This document shows, piece after piece, positions 24,968 through 34,494 of a stretch of DNA of 64,000 nucleotides (the stretch's first letter is position 1; each line of letters starts with the position of its first letter). Both the position numbers and the translations under genes were made by a program. The notes beneath the pieces were generated by a model. The model made no database searches, had not been told where the DNA came from, and saw nothing but the letters and a program-made list of their open reading frames with translations. Origin of the DNA: Oscillospiraceae bacterium (GTDB taxonomy: Bacteria; Bacillota; Clostridia; Oscillospirales; Oscillospiraceae); assembly GCA_902778275.1 (NCBI GenBank), contig CACYXE010000005.1:19276-83275 (forward strand), given 5' to 3'.

Positions 24968-25798
24968 TTACTCGGTGAAGTGGATGTGGCTGTTGATGTG
25001 GTCCTGGCAGAAGCAGTGGTAGCCGGCGCAGCGGGAGCAGTAGCGGAATTCCAGCTCCGGGTTTGTCTTGTCCGTGCGGCCGCAGACGGCGCATTTGTGG
25101 GTGTACAGCTGCTGGCCCTGCTCCCGGCGGATCCGCTGGGACTCCCTGCGGAAGTTCACCGTGTTGGCGCTGGGGCGGCGGGGCAGGCTCCGCAGCAGGT
25201 CGCCCCCGCAGAAGAGGAAGAAGTTCAGCACCGCCACGACGGGCAGGAGCTTGGCCGGGAAGGGCAGGCGGAACACCTCCAGCAGGAAGTAGGCCGCGTC
25301 CACCAGCGCCAGCCACTTGATCTTGATGGGCAGGATGAAGAACAGCAGCACCTCCATGTTGGGAAAGAGCACCGCGAAGGAGAAGAACATGGACAGGTAC
25401 ACGTACTGGGCGTCCAGCACCAGGCGGGTGCCGGTGATGAAGTATACCAGAAAGCCGTAAACGAGCGTCAGGATCAGGCCCGCGAAGAAGTAGATGTTGA
25501 ACTGGGGCGTGCCCCACTGCCGCTCCAGGATGCTGCCGATCCAGTAGTAGAAGTAGATGGCCACGAAGGCCAGCACTCCCATGCTGGGCGGGCAGAGGGC
25601 GAAAGTGATGACGCGCCAGATCTGGCCCCGGAGCACCAGAGCCGGGTCGAAGGTCAGGTAGCCGGCCAGCACCGGGTTCACCGCCCCCAGGATCCAGAAG
25701 GCCACGTTGGCGATGGCCACGTATTTCATCAGGTCGCGCACGCCGAAGTCCGGATGCCTGCGGCAGAAGCGCTCGATATAGTTCATGGGATCTCTCAT
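24968..25798 (-). CDS. Rhomboid-like membrane pseudoprotease with zinc ribbon
   Basis: The 276-aa protein has five or six membrane segments in a rhomboid arrangement. It keeps the WRVITFALCPP, ERQWGTPQFNIYFF and FAVLFPNMEVLLFFILPIKI blocks. The catalytic GxSG of rhomboid proteases is not present: the corresponding region reads AQYVYLSMFF. Proteolysis is therefore unlikely. The C-terminal 50 residues contain Cys pairs (KCAVCGRTDKT, YCSRCAGYHCFC) and His residues that should bind zinc. GGAGAG precedes the ATG. Family members are widespread in Clostridia with no known role. Confidence 0.72.
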   Translation of the reverse strand: MRDPMNYIERFCRRHPDFGVRDLMKYVAIANVAFWILGAVNPVLAGYLTFDPALVLRGQIWRVITFALCPPSMGVLAFVAIYFYYWIGSILERQWGTPQFNIYFFAGLILTLVYGFLVYFITGTRLVLDAQYVYLSMFFSFAVLFPNMEVLLFFILPIKIKWLALVDAAYFLLEVFRLPFPAKLLPVVAVLNFFLFCGGDLLRSLPRRPSANTVNFRRESQRIRREQGQQLYTHKCAVCGRTDKTNPELEFRYCSRCAGYHCFCQDHINSHIHFTE

Positions 25799-25896
25799 GG
25801 GAATCTCTCCATACGCGTTAAGTTCTTGATCACGCTTTCCATCATACCCTTTTCCCGCCGCAAAGTCTATAAGATTTTGTAAACTCGCAGAGAGAA

Positions 25897-25987
25897 CGGA
25901 TTGCCGCGTCGCTGCGCTCCTCGCAATGACAGGGGGACGAAAAATGCGGATTGCCGCGGGCCGCAGAGCGGCCCTCGCAATGACAGG
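25897..25987. repeat. Dispersed repeat A, two tandem copies
   Basis: Two copies of an element that begins GGATTGC and ends GCAATGACAGG, with an interior of variable GC-rich hairpin sequence. ATTGC and GCAAT are inverted. Related copies are at 41954-41995, 43903-43938, 46394-46452, 56852-56904 and 61913-61950. They fill the gap between the rhomboid-like gene and the aminotransferase. Confidence 0.8.
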
Positions 25988-25992
25988 CCTGC

Positions 25993-27150
25993 TCAGTTTA
26001 AGGCCAGGATCGCCTCGCGGATGCGGCGGGCCGCCTCGGCCATGTCTTCGGCGGCGTTAGCGAAGGAGAAGCGCAGGGCGCAGCCCTCCTCCCCGTAGGC
26101 GCTGCCGGGCATGCCCACCACCCGGGCCCGCTCCATCAGGTACCTGCTCACCGCCTGGGAGTCCATGCCGGGCAGGTCGAAGAAGACCCAGGCGTAGAAG
26201 GCCCCCTCGGGGTACTCCGCCCGGACGCCGGGGATGGCGTTCATGGCGACGATGAACAGGTCCCGCCGCCGGGCGTAGACCCGGCGCATCCGCTCCATCT
26301 CCTCCCGGCAGGAAAAGGCCTCCGCCGCCCCCGCCTGCAGAAAGCCGCTGGCGCAGGACATGCTGTGGGAGTAGAGCCTGGCGATGAGCCGGAAGGCCGG
26401 CTCCGGGGCGTGGAGATAGCCCAGGCGCCAGCCGGTCATGGCGGCGCACTTGGAAAAGCCGTTGACGGTGACGACCCGGTCCGCCACAGCGGGGCGGGCG
26501 CCCATGCTCAGGCTCTTTTCCCCGTAGACGATGGTCTCATACACCTCGTCGGACAGGAGCCAAACCTGCGGGTGGGCCAGGAGAAAGGCCTCCACCGCCT
26601 CCGCCTCGTCGGTGTGGAGGATGCGGCCGGTGGGGTTGTTGGGATAGTTCAGGATCAGCAGCCTTGTCCTGTCGGTGACGGCGGCCTCCAGGGCCTCCCT
26701 TGTGATGCGGTACGCTTCGGCGGCCTGCAGCTTCACGTGTACGTCCACCCCGTGGGCGGCCCGGACGATGGGGCCGTAGGACACCCAGGAGGGGTCCAGG
26801 ATCAGGGCCTCCTCCCCCGGGTTCAAGAGGGCGTTCACCGTGAGATAGATGGCGTACTTGCCGCCGGGGGTCACCAGGACCCGGGAGGCGTCGGCGTCGA
26901 TGCCGTTGTCGGCGCGCAGCTTTTCGGCAATGGCGGCGCGCAGCTCCGGGATGCCGGCGCTGTCGGTATAGTGGGTGTTGCCCGCCAGCAGGCTGTCGAT
27001 GGCGGCGCGGGTGATGCGCTCCGGGGTGTCGAAGTCCGGCTCGCCCCCGGCAAGGCCGATGACCGTGGGGTCGGCCTTCTGCATCTCTTTGGCCCGGGCC
27101 ATCAGCGCCACGGAGGCGCTGGGCTGCAGGTTTTCCAGAATGTGGTTCAT
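25993..27150 (-). CDS. Class I/II pyridoxal-phosphate aminotransferase
   Basis: The 385-aa enzyme belongs to the aspartate-aminotransferase subgroup I-gamma. GLAGGEPDFDTPERITRAAI, NTHYTDSAGIPELRAAIAEK, LNYPNNPTG and the PLP lysine in NGFSKCAAMTGWRLGYLH are all present, with Arg in CALRFSFANA for carboxylate binding. The ATG at 27150 follows GGGAGGGGATCCT; upstream in-frame Met codons lack sites. It probably acts on aspartate or aromatic amino acids; the exact donor is open. It stands alone, divergent from the methyltransferase gene. Confidence 0.9.
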   Translation of the reverse strand: MNHILENLQPSASVALMARAKEMQKADPTVIGLAGGEPDFDTPERITRAAIDSLLAGNTHYTDSAGIPELRAAIAEKLRADNGIDADASRVLVTPGGKYAIYLTVNALLNPGEEALILDPSWVSYGPIVRAAHGVDVHVKLQAAEAYRITREALEAAVTDRTRLLILNYPNNPTGRILHTDEAEAVEAFLLAHPQVWLLSDEVYETIVYGEKSLSMGARPAVADRVVTVNGFSKCAAMTGWRLGYLHAPEPAFRLIARLYSHSMSCASGFLQAGAAEAFSCREEMERMRRVYARRRDLFIVAMNAIPGVRAEYPEGAFYAWVFFDLPGMDSQAVSRYLMERARVVGMPGSAYGEEGCALRFSFANAAEDMAEAARRIREAILALN

Positions 27151-27339
27151 AGGATCCCCTCCCGTATTTTTCATGCCTCTATTAAAAAGGATAGCCGCGC
27201 CCGGCGCAAGAAAAATTTTCATTTTCCGGAAAAACTTTTCCCCTGTCGGCGCCAAAAAAACCGCATATTTTGGGAATAGCCCCTTTCCTTTTACGATATC
27301 TTGTGTTATTATAAATTAATCTTTTTATTTTGGAGCAGT

Positions 27340-28101
27340 ATGACTTTGGAAAACGAAAGAGGCATCCAAAACGAGATCATCGAGGGGCGCAACGCCGTGA
27401 TCGAGGCCCTGCGGGCCGGGCGCGCCATCGACAAGCTGTATATCAACAAGGGCGAGGTGGACAAGACCCTGGGCCACATTGCCTCCAAGGCCCGGGATCA
27501 GGGCGTTGTGGTGGTGGAGTGCGACCGGCGCAAGCTGGACTTCATGAGCCAGACCCACGCCCACCAGGGCGTCATCGCCGTGTGCGCCGTGCGGGAGTAC
27601 TGCTCCGTGGAGGATATCCTGGCCATCGCCAGGGAGCGGGGCGAGGCCCCCTTCGTCATCGTCTGCGACGAGATCAGCGACGGGCACAACCTGGGCGCCA
27701 TCATCCGCTCGGCGGAGTGCGCCGGGGCCCACGGGGTCATCATCCCCAAGCGCCGCAGCGCGGGGCTGACCGCCGTCGTGGACAAGGCCAGCGCGGGCGC
27801 GGCGGAGCATATGGCCATCGCCCGGGTGCCCAACATCCCCGCGGCCCTGCGGGAGCTGAAGGAGCGGGGGCTCTGGGTCTATGGCACCGCCGCCGACGGG
27901 CAGAGCGACCTGTGGCACACGGATTTCTCCGGCCCCCTGGCCCTGGTGATCGGCTCCGAGGGCGACGGGATGGGGCGGCTGGTGGCCGAGAGCTGCGACT
28001 TTATCGTGAGCCTGCCCATGAAGGGGCGGGTCAGCTCCCTGAACGCCTCCGCCGCTGCGGCCATCACCATGTACGAGATCCTGAGGCAAAGAAGTATATA
28101 A
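27340..28101 (+). CDS. rlmB: 23S rRNA 2'-O-methyltransferase, RlmB/TrmH (SpoU) family
   Basis: The 253-aa protein methylates a ribose in structured RNA, most likely 23S rRNA G2251. The N-terminal substrate-binding domain (IIEGRNAVIEALRAGRAIDK) is followed by the SPOUT fold with motif 1 (DEISDGHNLGAIIRSAECAG), motif 2 (LALVIGSEGDGMGRLV) and motif 3 (LPMKGRVSSLNASAAAAITM). These hold the catalytic Arg and SAM knot. GGAG lies 5 nt before the ATG at 27340. Confidence 0.9.
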   Translation: MTLENERGIQNEIIEGRNAVIEALRAGRAIDKLYINKGEVDKTLGHIASKARDQGVVVVECDRRKLDFMSQTHAHQGVIAVCAVREYCSVEDILAIARERGEAPFVIVCDEISDGHNLGAIIRSAECAGAHGVIIPKRRSAGLTAVVDKASAGAAEHMAIARVPNIPAALRELKERGLWVYGTAADGQSDLWHTDFSGPLALVIGSEGDGMGRLVAESCDFIVSLPMKGRVSSLNASAAAAITMYEILRQRSI

Positions 28102-28163
28102 CGGCGCCCCGGCGCTGAAAACAGAAAGAGTGCCGTCCCCGAAAGGACAGAGGTATTTTTGGT

Positions 28164-31100
28164 ATGGGTCATTACGAGCCTGAAACCGAAAAGAAAATAG
28201 AGCGCAGCGACATGTCCGTGGACCAGATCCTGGACGAATACTGGGCGCGGGTGGCCGAGGAGGCCCGCCGGGCCCAGGAGCAGCGGGAGTATGAGGCTCT
28301 GGCCGCCAGGCAGAGCGAGGCCCCGGTGCGTATCCTGGACGAGGACGACACGGACGAGGACGGCGTGCGCATTTACCGGCCCGGCGTCCAGGCCTCCGCC
28401 CCCCGCAGCTGGCGGGGCGAGGGGGACTTCGACCTGGTCTACGAAAGCGGCGAGGCAGCCGACGGGGACTACGACGACGAGGACGACTGGTACGAGGAGG
28501 ACGAAGAGGAGTTCCGCCCCATGTCCGCCCGGGACATCCTGCGGGAGTACTGGACCGCCAACGCCCCCAGCTACAAGGTGGAGCTGCCGGAGGAGCAGCC
28601 CGCTCCCCCGCCCGCCCCGGAGCCGGAGGAGGAAGAATACGACGAGGACGAGGACGTGGCCATCTACACGCCCATGTCCGTGCGGGATATTTTGAAGGAA
28701 TACTGGGAGGACAACGCCCCCAGCTACATAGACGTGCCCGAGCCGGAGCCGGAGCGCAAAGCGGAGCCGGAGGGCCAGTCCCTGGAGGAGGCGGTCAGCG
28801 GCGCGGCGGGCGAGAGCCTGCGCCCGGTGGCGGCCATCTTCGGCCTGCGGGAGGATGAACAGTCCGCGGCGGCGGAAGCGGCGGCGGAGCCGGAGGCCCC
28901 GCAGGCCGAAGCGGAGGAAGAACTGCCCCCGCCCGCGCTGAAGGACATCCTGGCCGAGTACTGGGCCATGGCTTCGGAGCTGCCCCCGGTGGAAGCCGAG
29001 GCGGAAACCGAGGCGGCGGCCGAGGCCGTCGAGACCGCGGAAGCTGCCGGGGAGGCGGAGGAAGCGGAAGCTGTCGCGGCTGAACCCGAGGCGTTCGAGA
29101 CTGAAGCCGAAGGCCCGGAGGCCGAAGCCGACGGGGCGGAGGAAGCGCCCGCCGAAGAAGCGGAGAGCGCCGAAGCGGTCCAGAGTCTCAGCGAGATCCT
29201 GGCCGAGGCCAGCCTGTGGGAGAAGCTCCCCGAGGACGAGGAACCCGGGGCCGCCGCGGAAGGGGAAGCCGCCGACGAGGCGGAGGAGCCGGACGCGGAG
29301 CCCGAAGCCGTTCCGGAGGAGCTGCAGCTCCCCGGAGACATGAGCGAGGGCGAGCCCGTGGATATGGCGGTCCTGGCCGGTCTGTTCGCGGGGCTGGGCA
29401 AGCGCCGGGCGCCGGAGACGGCCCCGGAGCCTGAGGCTGAAGCAGCAGAAGAAGCGGAACCGGAGGAAGAGCTCCCCGACCGGGTCACAGAGGATGAGAT
29501 CCCCGACGGGGAAGCGCCGGAAGCGGCGCTCGAGGACGAGGTCCTTCCCGAAGAGGAACCGGCGGCGGAAGAAGAGCCGCTTGATGAGATCGACGAGATC
29601 ACAGACGAAGCGCGCGCCGAAGAGGCGGAACCGGAGGCGCCCGAGGCGGAGCTGCCGGAAGAAGAGCCGGAGGAAGCCGGGGATTTCCTTGACGCGGAGA
29701 TCCCGGACCCGGCGCGGAGCTACGAGGACCTGCGGGAGCTGCTGAACGAGGCGCCGGAGCGCCCGGCCCCCACCGCGGAGCCGGAGGCCCGGAGCGCCGA
29801 GAACGCCGGGGGCTACGTCTACGGCGAAAAGCCGGAGCCCACCGTGCGGGAGATCCTGACCGAGTACTGGACCAGCGGCGAGAGCGAGCCCATTCAGGAC
29901 GCGCAGATGCGCGCCGAGGCGGACGCGGCCCAGGCGGAGCGGGAGCAGGCTGCCCAGCAGCGGCCCCTGGAGCAGGCCGAGGTCACCGTGTACCAGCCCG
30001 TCCCCGAGGAGCAGGCGCCCTACGCCGCCCCCAGTGTGGAGGATTATCAGCACACCGCCGAGGACCTGGGTCTGACGGTGGACAGCATCCTGGCCGATTA
30101 CTGGGCCAACATCGCCCCGCGGCCGGCGGCCTATGCCGCCCCGGCGGAGCCGGAGACGGCGGAGCCGGAAGTCGCCGCGGAAGAAGAAGCTTACGAGCCC
30201 GAGCCGGAGCGGCCGGCCCCGGCGGAACGGCGCAAGGTCAAGGTCCGGCCCGCGGCGGCCGGCCCGGACGGCCTCGCGGAGCTGTCCGCCCACCTGGGCA
30301 CGGCGGCCGTAGGTACGGGCGCCGCAGCGGGCGCAGCGGCGGCGGGCGCTGCGGCGGCCAAGGGCAGTCTCTCCGCCATGGCGGACGAGGCCCGGCGCTT
30401 CATCGCCCAGATGGAGGACAGCGGCTACGCGGGGCTCAAGGAGGAGGCGGACTACGCCGCCGGGGCAAAGGGCCCCTATGAGCGCCGCTTCGATCCCCGC
30501 TTCGATATCGGCGGGGCCCGGCGCACCCAGCAGGCCATGACCTTCGACGGCAAGGAAGTGGATCTGAGCGCCGACGAGAACTACGTGCCGCCCAGCGCGG
30601 AGAGCGTGGACCTGCCCACCCAGTGGCGGGGCGAGGACGAGGAAGAAGAAGCCCCCGTCCGGCCCGAGCCCAAGTGGCTGGGCGCCCTGCGCAACTGGGG
30701 CGTGCAGAAAAAGCCCAAAAAGCGGGCGCTGAACGCGCCCCGCACAGACTACGATCCCTACGGTCTCGACGCTCTGGCCGCCGCGGCGGCCCGGGGCGAG
30801 GAGGCCCCGGAGGACGGGGACGCCGCGGGCCCGGCTGCGGAGCCGGATCTCAGCGGCGCGGACGCGGCGGAGATCTTCGCCCGCACGGAGCTGGAAAAGC
30901 CCAGGAGCGGCACCACCGTCACCGCCGAGGAGCTGGAGGCTGCCGCCGACTTCTTCCGCCCGGCCGGGCGCCGCGGGGACGAGAGCGGCGCGGGCGATAC
31001 GCCCGGGTCCTCCGGCTACGCCCAGGCGGTCCGCATCGAGGACGAGGAGGCCGCCCCCGCCGACTACGCCCCCTACCGGGACTACGACGAGGCGGAGCTG

Positions 31101-32882
31101 GACGAGGTGGAGCTGGAGGATTTCGATCCGGACGACGACAGCTTCCCCAGCTTCGGCCAGTGGCTGCTGAGCCTGCTGACCGGCTCGCTGATCCGCATCC
31201 GGGGCGTGGGCGATCCCAACAGCGCCGAGACCATGGAGGACGACGACGAGGAGCTGGGGCCCGAAGTCCCGGCGGCCGCCGCCTCCAAGTACTACGGCTC
31301 CCACGTGCGCACCCTGCGCCTGCGTTTCCGTATCGGCCTGGTGCTGCTGGCCATCCTGGCCTGGATCACCCTGGGCCTGCCGGTCACCGGCATGCTCAAG
31401 ACCGCCCGGGTGGCGGCGGGCATGTGCCTGGTCCTGCAGCTGACCATCATGCTGCTGTGCCTGGACGTGGTCACCAACGCGGCCATCAACCTGGCCCGGG
31501 CCCGCTTCGGGGCCGACTGCCTGAGCGTGCTGGCCTGCGTGCTCACCAGCATCGACGCCCTGGCTGTGGCCATCGGCGGCTTCGGCCACAGCCACACCCC
31601 CCTGTGCCTGCTGTCGAGCCTGTCCCTGCTGGGCGTGCTGTACTCGGCGCTCCTCAGCGCCCGGGGACTGCGCAAGGCCCTGCGGGTGCCCGCCATCGGC
31701 AAGCGCTGCTACGCGGTCACCGGCGAGCGCGCCGTCAAGGGCAAGGACGTGACCCTGCTCAAATCCGTGCGTCCCTCCGCCGGCTTCGTCCGCCGCTGCG
31801 AGGAGGCGCCCCCCGACGAGTCCCTGTTCGTCAAGCTCTCTCCCTTCCTGCTGCTGGCCGCGCTGCTGCTGACCGCGGCGACGGTGCTGGTGAAGAAGAG
31901 CGCTTCGGACTTCCTGTACGTGCTCACGGCCATCCTCTGCCCGGCGGTGCCGGTGACGGCGCTGCTGAGCTTCGCCCTGCCCTACTGCCTGGGCGCCATG
32001 CGGATCTTCTCCAGCGGCGCGGCCATCGCCGGCTGGTCCGGCGTCAGCGACGTGGGCCGCAGCGAGAACCTGATCGTCACCGACCGGGACCTGTTCCCCG
32101 AGGGCAGCGTGGACCTGGAGAGCGTGCGCATCTTCGCCGACGCCCCGGCGGAGAAGATCATCTCCTACGCGGGCAGCATGATCACCGCCTCCGGCTCGGG
32201 CATCGCCAACTGCTTCGGCGACCTGATGCGGCGCAACGGCGGCGTCATGCGCCGGGTGGAGAACTTCGAGTATCTCCCCGGCGGCGGCATGAAGGGCATC
32301 ATCCACGGCGAGACGGTGCTGTGCGGCAGCACGGACCTGATGCGCCTGATGAACGTGCGCATCCCCTACAGGCTTGTGAGCCGCACCTCGGTGCTGCTGG
32401 CCATCGACGGGGTGCTCTACGGCATCTTCAACATGAGCTACACCCCCCTGCCCCAGGTGCGGGCGGCCCTGGTGGGGCTGATCCGCTCCAGCCGGCACCC
32501 GATCTTCGCCATCCGGGACTTCAACATCAGCCCCGAGACCCTGCACAGCATCTTCGATGTGGCCACCGACGGCTACGACTTCCCGCCCTACATGGAGCGC
32601 TTCGCTATCTCCGAGGCCAAGCCCGCCAAGGAGAGCCGGATCGCCGCGGTGGTCTGCCGGGAGGGCCTGGGGCCCCTGGTCCACATGGCCGACACCGGAC
32701 GCAGCCTCTTTACGGCCACCCGGATCAATCTGCTGGTGGCGGTGCTGGCCGCGGCGGTGAACCTGCTGGCCGTGTTCGTGACCCTGCTGTCCAGCGGCTA
32801 CGTCAGCGCCCTGTTCCTGCTGGCGCTGATGCTGGTGTGGATCCTGCCCGTGGCGGTGGTCAGCTTGTTTTTAAGGTTTTAA
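28164..32882 (+). CDS. Giant acidic protein with ILxEYW repeats fused to a degenerate P-type ATPase
   Basis: The 1572-aa protein has two parts. Residues 1-1045 are low-complexity and very acidic (Glu/Ala/Pro/Asp). They carry seven copies of a short motif, ILxEYW in its best form, near residues 22, 125, 176, 262, 345, 564 and 642. From about 1050 the chain has eight membrane segments and cytoplasmic domains laid out as in P1B/P2 ATPases. AILCPAVPVTALLSFALP stands where the CPx motif lies, and GGGMKGIIHGETVLCGSTDL matches the nucleotide domain. The DKTGT phosphorylation site is replaced by VTDRDLFPEG (near 1307), so transport by phosphorylation is unlikely. A terminator follows. It sits 62 bp after rlmB. 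Confidence 0.8.
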   Translation: MGHYEPETEKKIERSDMSVDQILDEYWARVAEEARRAQEQREYEALAARQSEAPVRILDEDDTDEDGVRIYRPGVQASAPRSWRGEGDFDLVYESGEAADGDYDDEDDWYEEDEEEFRPMSARDILREYWTANAPSYKVELPEEQPAPPPAPEPEEEEYDEDEDVAIYTPMSVRDILKEYWEDNAPSYIDVPEPEPERKAEPEGQSLEEAVSGAAGESLRPVAAIFGLREDEQSAAAEAAAEPEAPQAEAEEELPPPALKDILAEYWAMASELPPVEAEAETEAAAEAVETAEAAGEAEEAEAVAAEPEAFETEAEGPEAEADGAEEAPAEEAESAEAVQSLSEILAEASLWEKLPEDEEPGAAAEGEAADEAEEPDAEPEAVPEELQLPGDMSEGEPVDMAVLAGLFAGLGKRRAPETAPEPEAEAAEEAEPEEELPDRVTEDEIPDGEAPEAALEDEVLPEEEPAAEEEPLDEIDEITDEARAEEAEPEAPEAELPEEEPEEAGDFLDAEIPDPARSYEDLRELLNEAPERPAPTAEPEARSAENAGGYVYGEKPEPTVREILTEYWTSGESEPIQDAQMRAEADAAQAEREQAAQQRPLEQAEVTVYQPVPEEQAPYAAPSVEDYQHTAEDLGLTVDSILADYWANIAPRPAAYAAPAEPETAEPEVAAEEEAYEPEPERPAPAERRKVKVRPAAAGPDGLAELSAHLGTAAVGTGAAAGAAAAGAAAAKGSLSAMADEARRFIAQMEDSGYAGLKEEADYAAGAKGPYERRFDPRFDIGGARRTQQAMTFDGKEVDLSADENYVPPSAESVDLPTQWRGEDEEEEAPVRPEPKWLGALRNWGVQKKPKKRALNAPRTDYDPYGLDALAAAAARGEEAPEDGDAAGPAAEPDLSGADAAEIFARTELEKPRSGTTVTAEELEAAADFFRPAGRRGDESGAGDTPGSSGYAQAVRIEDEEAAPADYAPYRDYDEAELDEVELEDFDPDDDSFPSFGQWLLSLLTGSLIRIRGVGDPNSAETMEDDDEELGPEVPAAAASKYYGSHVRTLRLRFRIGLVLLAILAWITLGLPVTGMLKTARVAAGMCLVLQLTIMLLCLDVVTNAAINLARARFGADCLSVLACVLTSIDALAVAIGGFGHSHTPLCLLSSLSLLGVLYSALLSARGLRKALRVPAIGKRCYAVTGERAVKGKDVTLLKSVRPSAGFVRRCEEAPPDESLFVKLSPFLLLAALLLTAATVLVKKSASDFLYVLTAILCPAVPVTALLSFALPYCLGAMRIFSSGAAIAGWSGVSDVGRSENLIVTDRDLFPEGSVDLESVRIFADAPAEKIISYAGSMITASGSGIANCFGDLMRRNGGVMRRVENFEYLPGGGMKGIIHGETVLCGSTDLMRLMNVRIPYRLVSRTSVLLAIDGVLYGIFNMSYTPLPQVRAALVGLIRSSRHPIFAIRDFNISPETLHSIFDVATDGYDFPPYMERFAISEAKPAKESRIAAVVCREGLGPLVHMADTGRSLFTATRINLLVAVLAAAVNLLAVFVTLLSSGYVSALFLLALMLVWILPVAVVSLFLRF

Positions 32883-32886
32883 ACTA

Positions 32887-32934
32887 CAGTCCGGCACGCT
32901 CCCTCGCAAGCTGTGCCGGACTGCGCGCTTTTTC
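32887..32934 (+). terminator. Terminator of the giant ATPase-like gene
   Basis: CAGTCCGGCAC (32887-32897) and GTGCCGGACTG (32913-32923) form a perfect 11-bp stem followed by CGCGCTTTTTC. Confidence 0.85.
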
Positions 32935-32976
32935 ATTCTGCCTGCGGCTGTCATGCCGGAAAGAGAGATCCCGCTT

Positions 32977-34494
32977 ATGGACCTGATGTCTGTTGTTATC
33001 ACCGCCTATAATCTCAGCGGCTGGATCGGTGATTCCGTGCGCTCCGTGCTGGAGCAGAGCTATCCCCATCTGGAGTGCCTCGTGGTGGACGACGGCTCCG
33101 AGGACGAGACCCTGCAGATTCTGGAGAGCCTCGCCGCGCGGGATCCCCGGGTCAAGGTGATCGCCGCCCCCCATCGGGGCGTCTCTCATGCGCGGAATCT
33201 GGGGCTCGAGGCCGCCAAAGGCGCCTATATCGTCTTTCTGGACGGCGACGACACCCTGGACGCGGACTGCCTGCTCCGCTGCACGCAGCTGCTCCGGGCG
33301 GAGCCGGACACGGATCTGCTGATCTTCGGCATCCGCTATCTGGCGGAGGACGGCGCGCCCGTCAGGGAGGCCGCGCCCCCGCCGCTGCGCTTTGAGGACG
33401 GGCGCGCCCTGGCGGACTGGTATATCGTCCATCAGGCCCTCCCGCTGTACTCCGCCGGCAACAAGCTCTATCGCACGGACGCCCTGCGGGAAAACGCCAT
33501 CGCCTTCCGGGAGGGCTGCGATTTCGGGGAAGACCGTCTGTTCAACTACGAATTCCTGCGTTTTTGCGGCCCGATCCGGGCCGCGGACGCCTGCTTTTAC
33601 AATTACCGCCACATCAATGCCGGCTCTCTGTCCACCCGCTTCCGGCCCTGTCACATACGGGAGCTGCTGGCCCTCCACCGGGCAAAGACAGACTGCATGC
33701 TGAGCCTGTCCGTCAACACGACCGAGGAGGAGCGGACCGCCTTCATCCGGGCGGACGCCGAGAAGGAGGCCCGGCGGGCCTTCGATCACATCGGCGCCCA
33801 CGCGGGGGAACTGGACGGGGCGCGGCTGATGGAGGAATACCGGACGCTGCTGACTCTGGTCTGGCCGCTGCTGGGGAAGCAGCGCGGCGCCATGGACGGC
33901 GGGGACTGCGCGGCGATCATCGGGCAGATCAACGGCCATCTGTTCCCCTGCCGGACGCCGCCGGAGCTGTCCGGCTTCGATACGGTCCTGATCCTGGGCA
34001 GCGCTGCCTGCGATTACCGGGTCCGGGAGGCGCTGCGGCTCTTTTCCGGGCTCAGCCCCGACTACGTCTGCAGCGGGGGCAACGTAAGCGTCTATACCGA
34101 CGCGGAGGGCAGGCCCCTGACGGAGGCCGCTTATATGCGGCAGATCCTCCTGGAAAACGGGATCGGCGCAGCGAAGATCCGCCTGGACGAGCAGGCGCGG
34201 TACACCTGGGAAAACATCTTCAACCTCCGGGACGTGATCGCGGAGAAACGGGTCTGCGTGGTCACCGCCGGCTTCCACGTGAAGCGGGTGGAGCAGATCC
34301 TTGCCAAGCTGGGCCTGAAGGCCGCGGTGCTGCCCGCCTACGGCCCCCACACCCGGGAGGACAACTGGTATAAGAGCAGCGCCGGCATCTCGGTCATCCT
34401 GACGGAGCTGGAGAAGCTGGATCCGGATTACGCCTGCGAGGCCGCCCGCGAGCTGTTGGGACAGCTCTGCCGCATCGGGAGGGAGACGCCATGA
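32977..34494 (+). CDS. Family 2 glycosyltransferase fused to a DUF218 (YdcF-like) domain
   Basis: The 505-aa protein starts with a GT-A glycosyltransferase: SVVITAYNLSGWIGDSVRSV, LVVDDGSEDETLQILE, GVSHARNLGLEAAKG and the metal-binding FLDGDDTLDADC. From about residue 345 it changes to a DUF218-type domain: LILGSAACDYRVREALRLFS, SGGNVSVYTDAEGRPLTEAA, YTWENIFNLRDVI, VVTAGFHVKRVEQILAKLG. DUF218 proteins are linked to envelope polysaccharide and peptidoglycan precursor metabolism. I have not met this fusion before. The ATG at 32977 is favoured over an upstream ATG that has no ribosome site. The next gene overlaps by 4 bp. Confidence 0.82.
   Translation: MDLMSVVITAYNLSGWIGDSVRSVLEQSYPHLECLVVDDGSEDETLQILESLAARDPRVKVIAAPHRGVSHARNLGLEAAKGAYIVFLDGDDTLDADCLLRCTQLLRAEPDTDLLIFGIRYLAEDGAPVREAAPPPLRFEDGRALADWYIVHQALPLYSAGNKLYRTDALRENAIAFREGCDFGEDRLFNYEFLRFCGPIRAADACFYNYRHINAGSLSTRFRPCHIRELLALHRAKTDCMLSLSVNTTEEERTAFIRADAEKEARRAFDHIGAHAGELDGARLMEEYRTLLTLVWPLLGKQRGAMDGGDCAAIIGQINGHLFPCRTPPELSGFDTVLILGSAACDYRVREALRLFSGLSPDYVCSGGNVSVYTDAEGRPLTEAAYMRQILLENGIGAAKIRLDEQARYTWENIFNLRDVIAEKRVCVVTAGFHVKRVEQILAKLGLKAAVLPAYGPHTREDNWYKSSAGISVILTELEKLDPDYACEAARELLGQLCRIGRETP

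Noticed and set aside
27879-32684. Minus-strand open frame of 1601 codons opposite the giant acidic protein
   Set aside because: It is a shadow of the GC-rich plus-strand gene; its translation is low-complexity His/Gly/Leu/Arg with no domain and no ribosome site.
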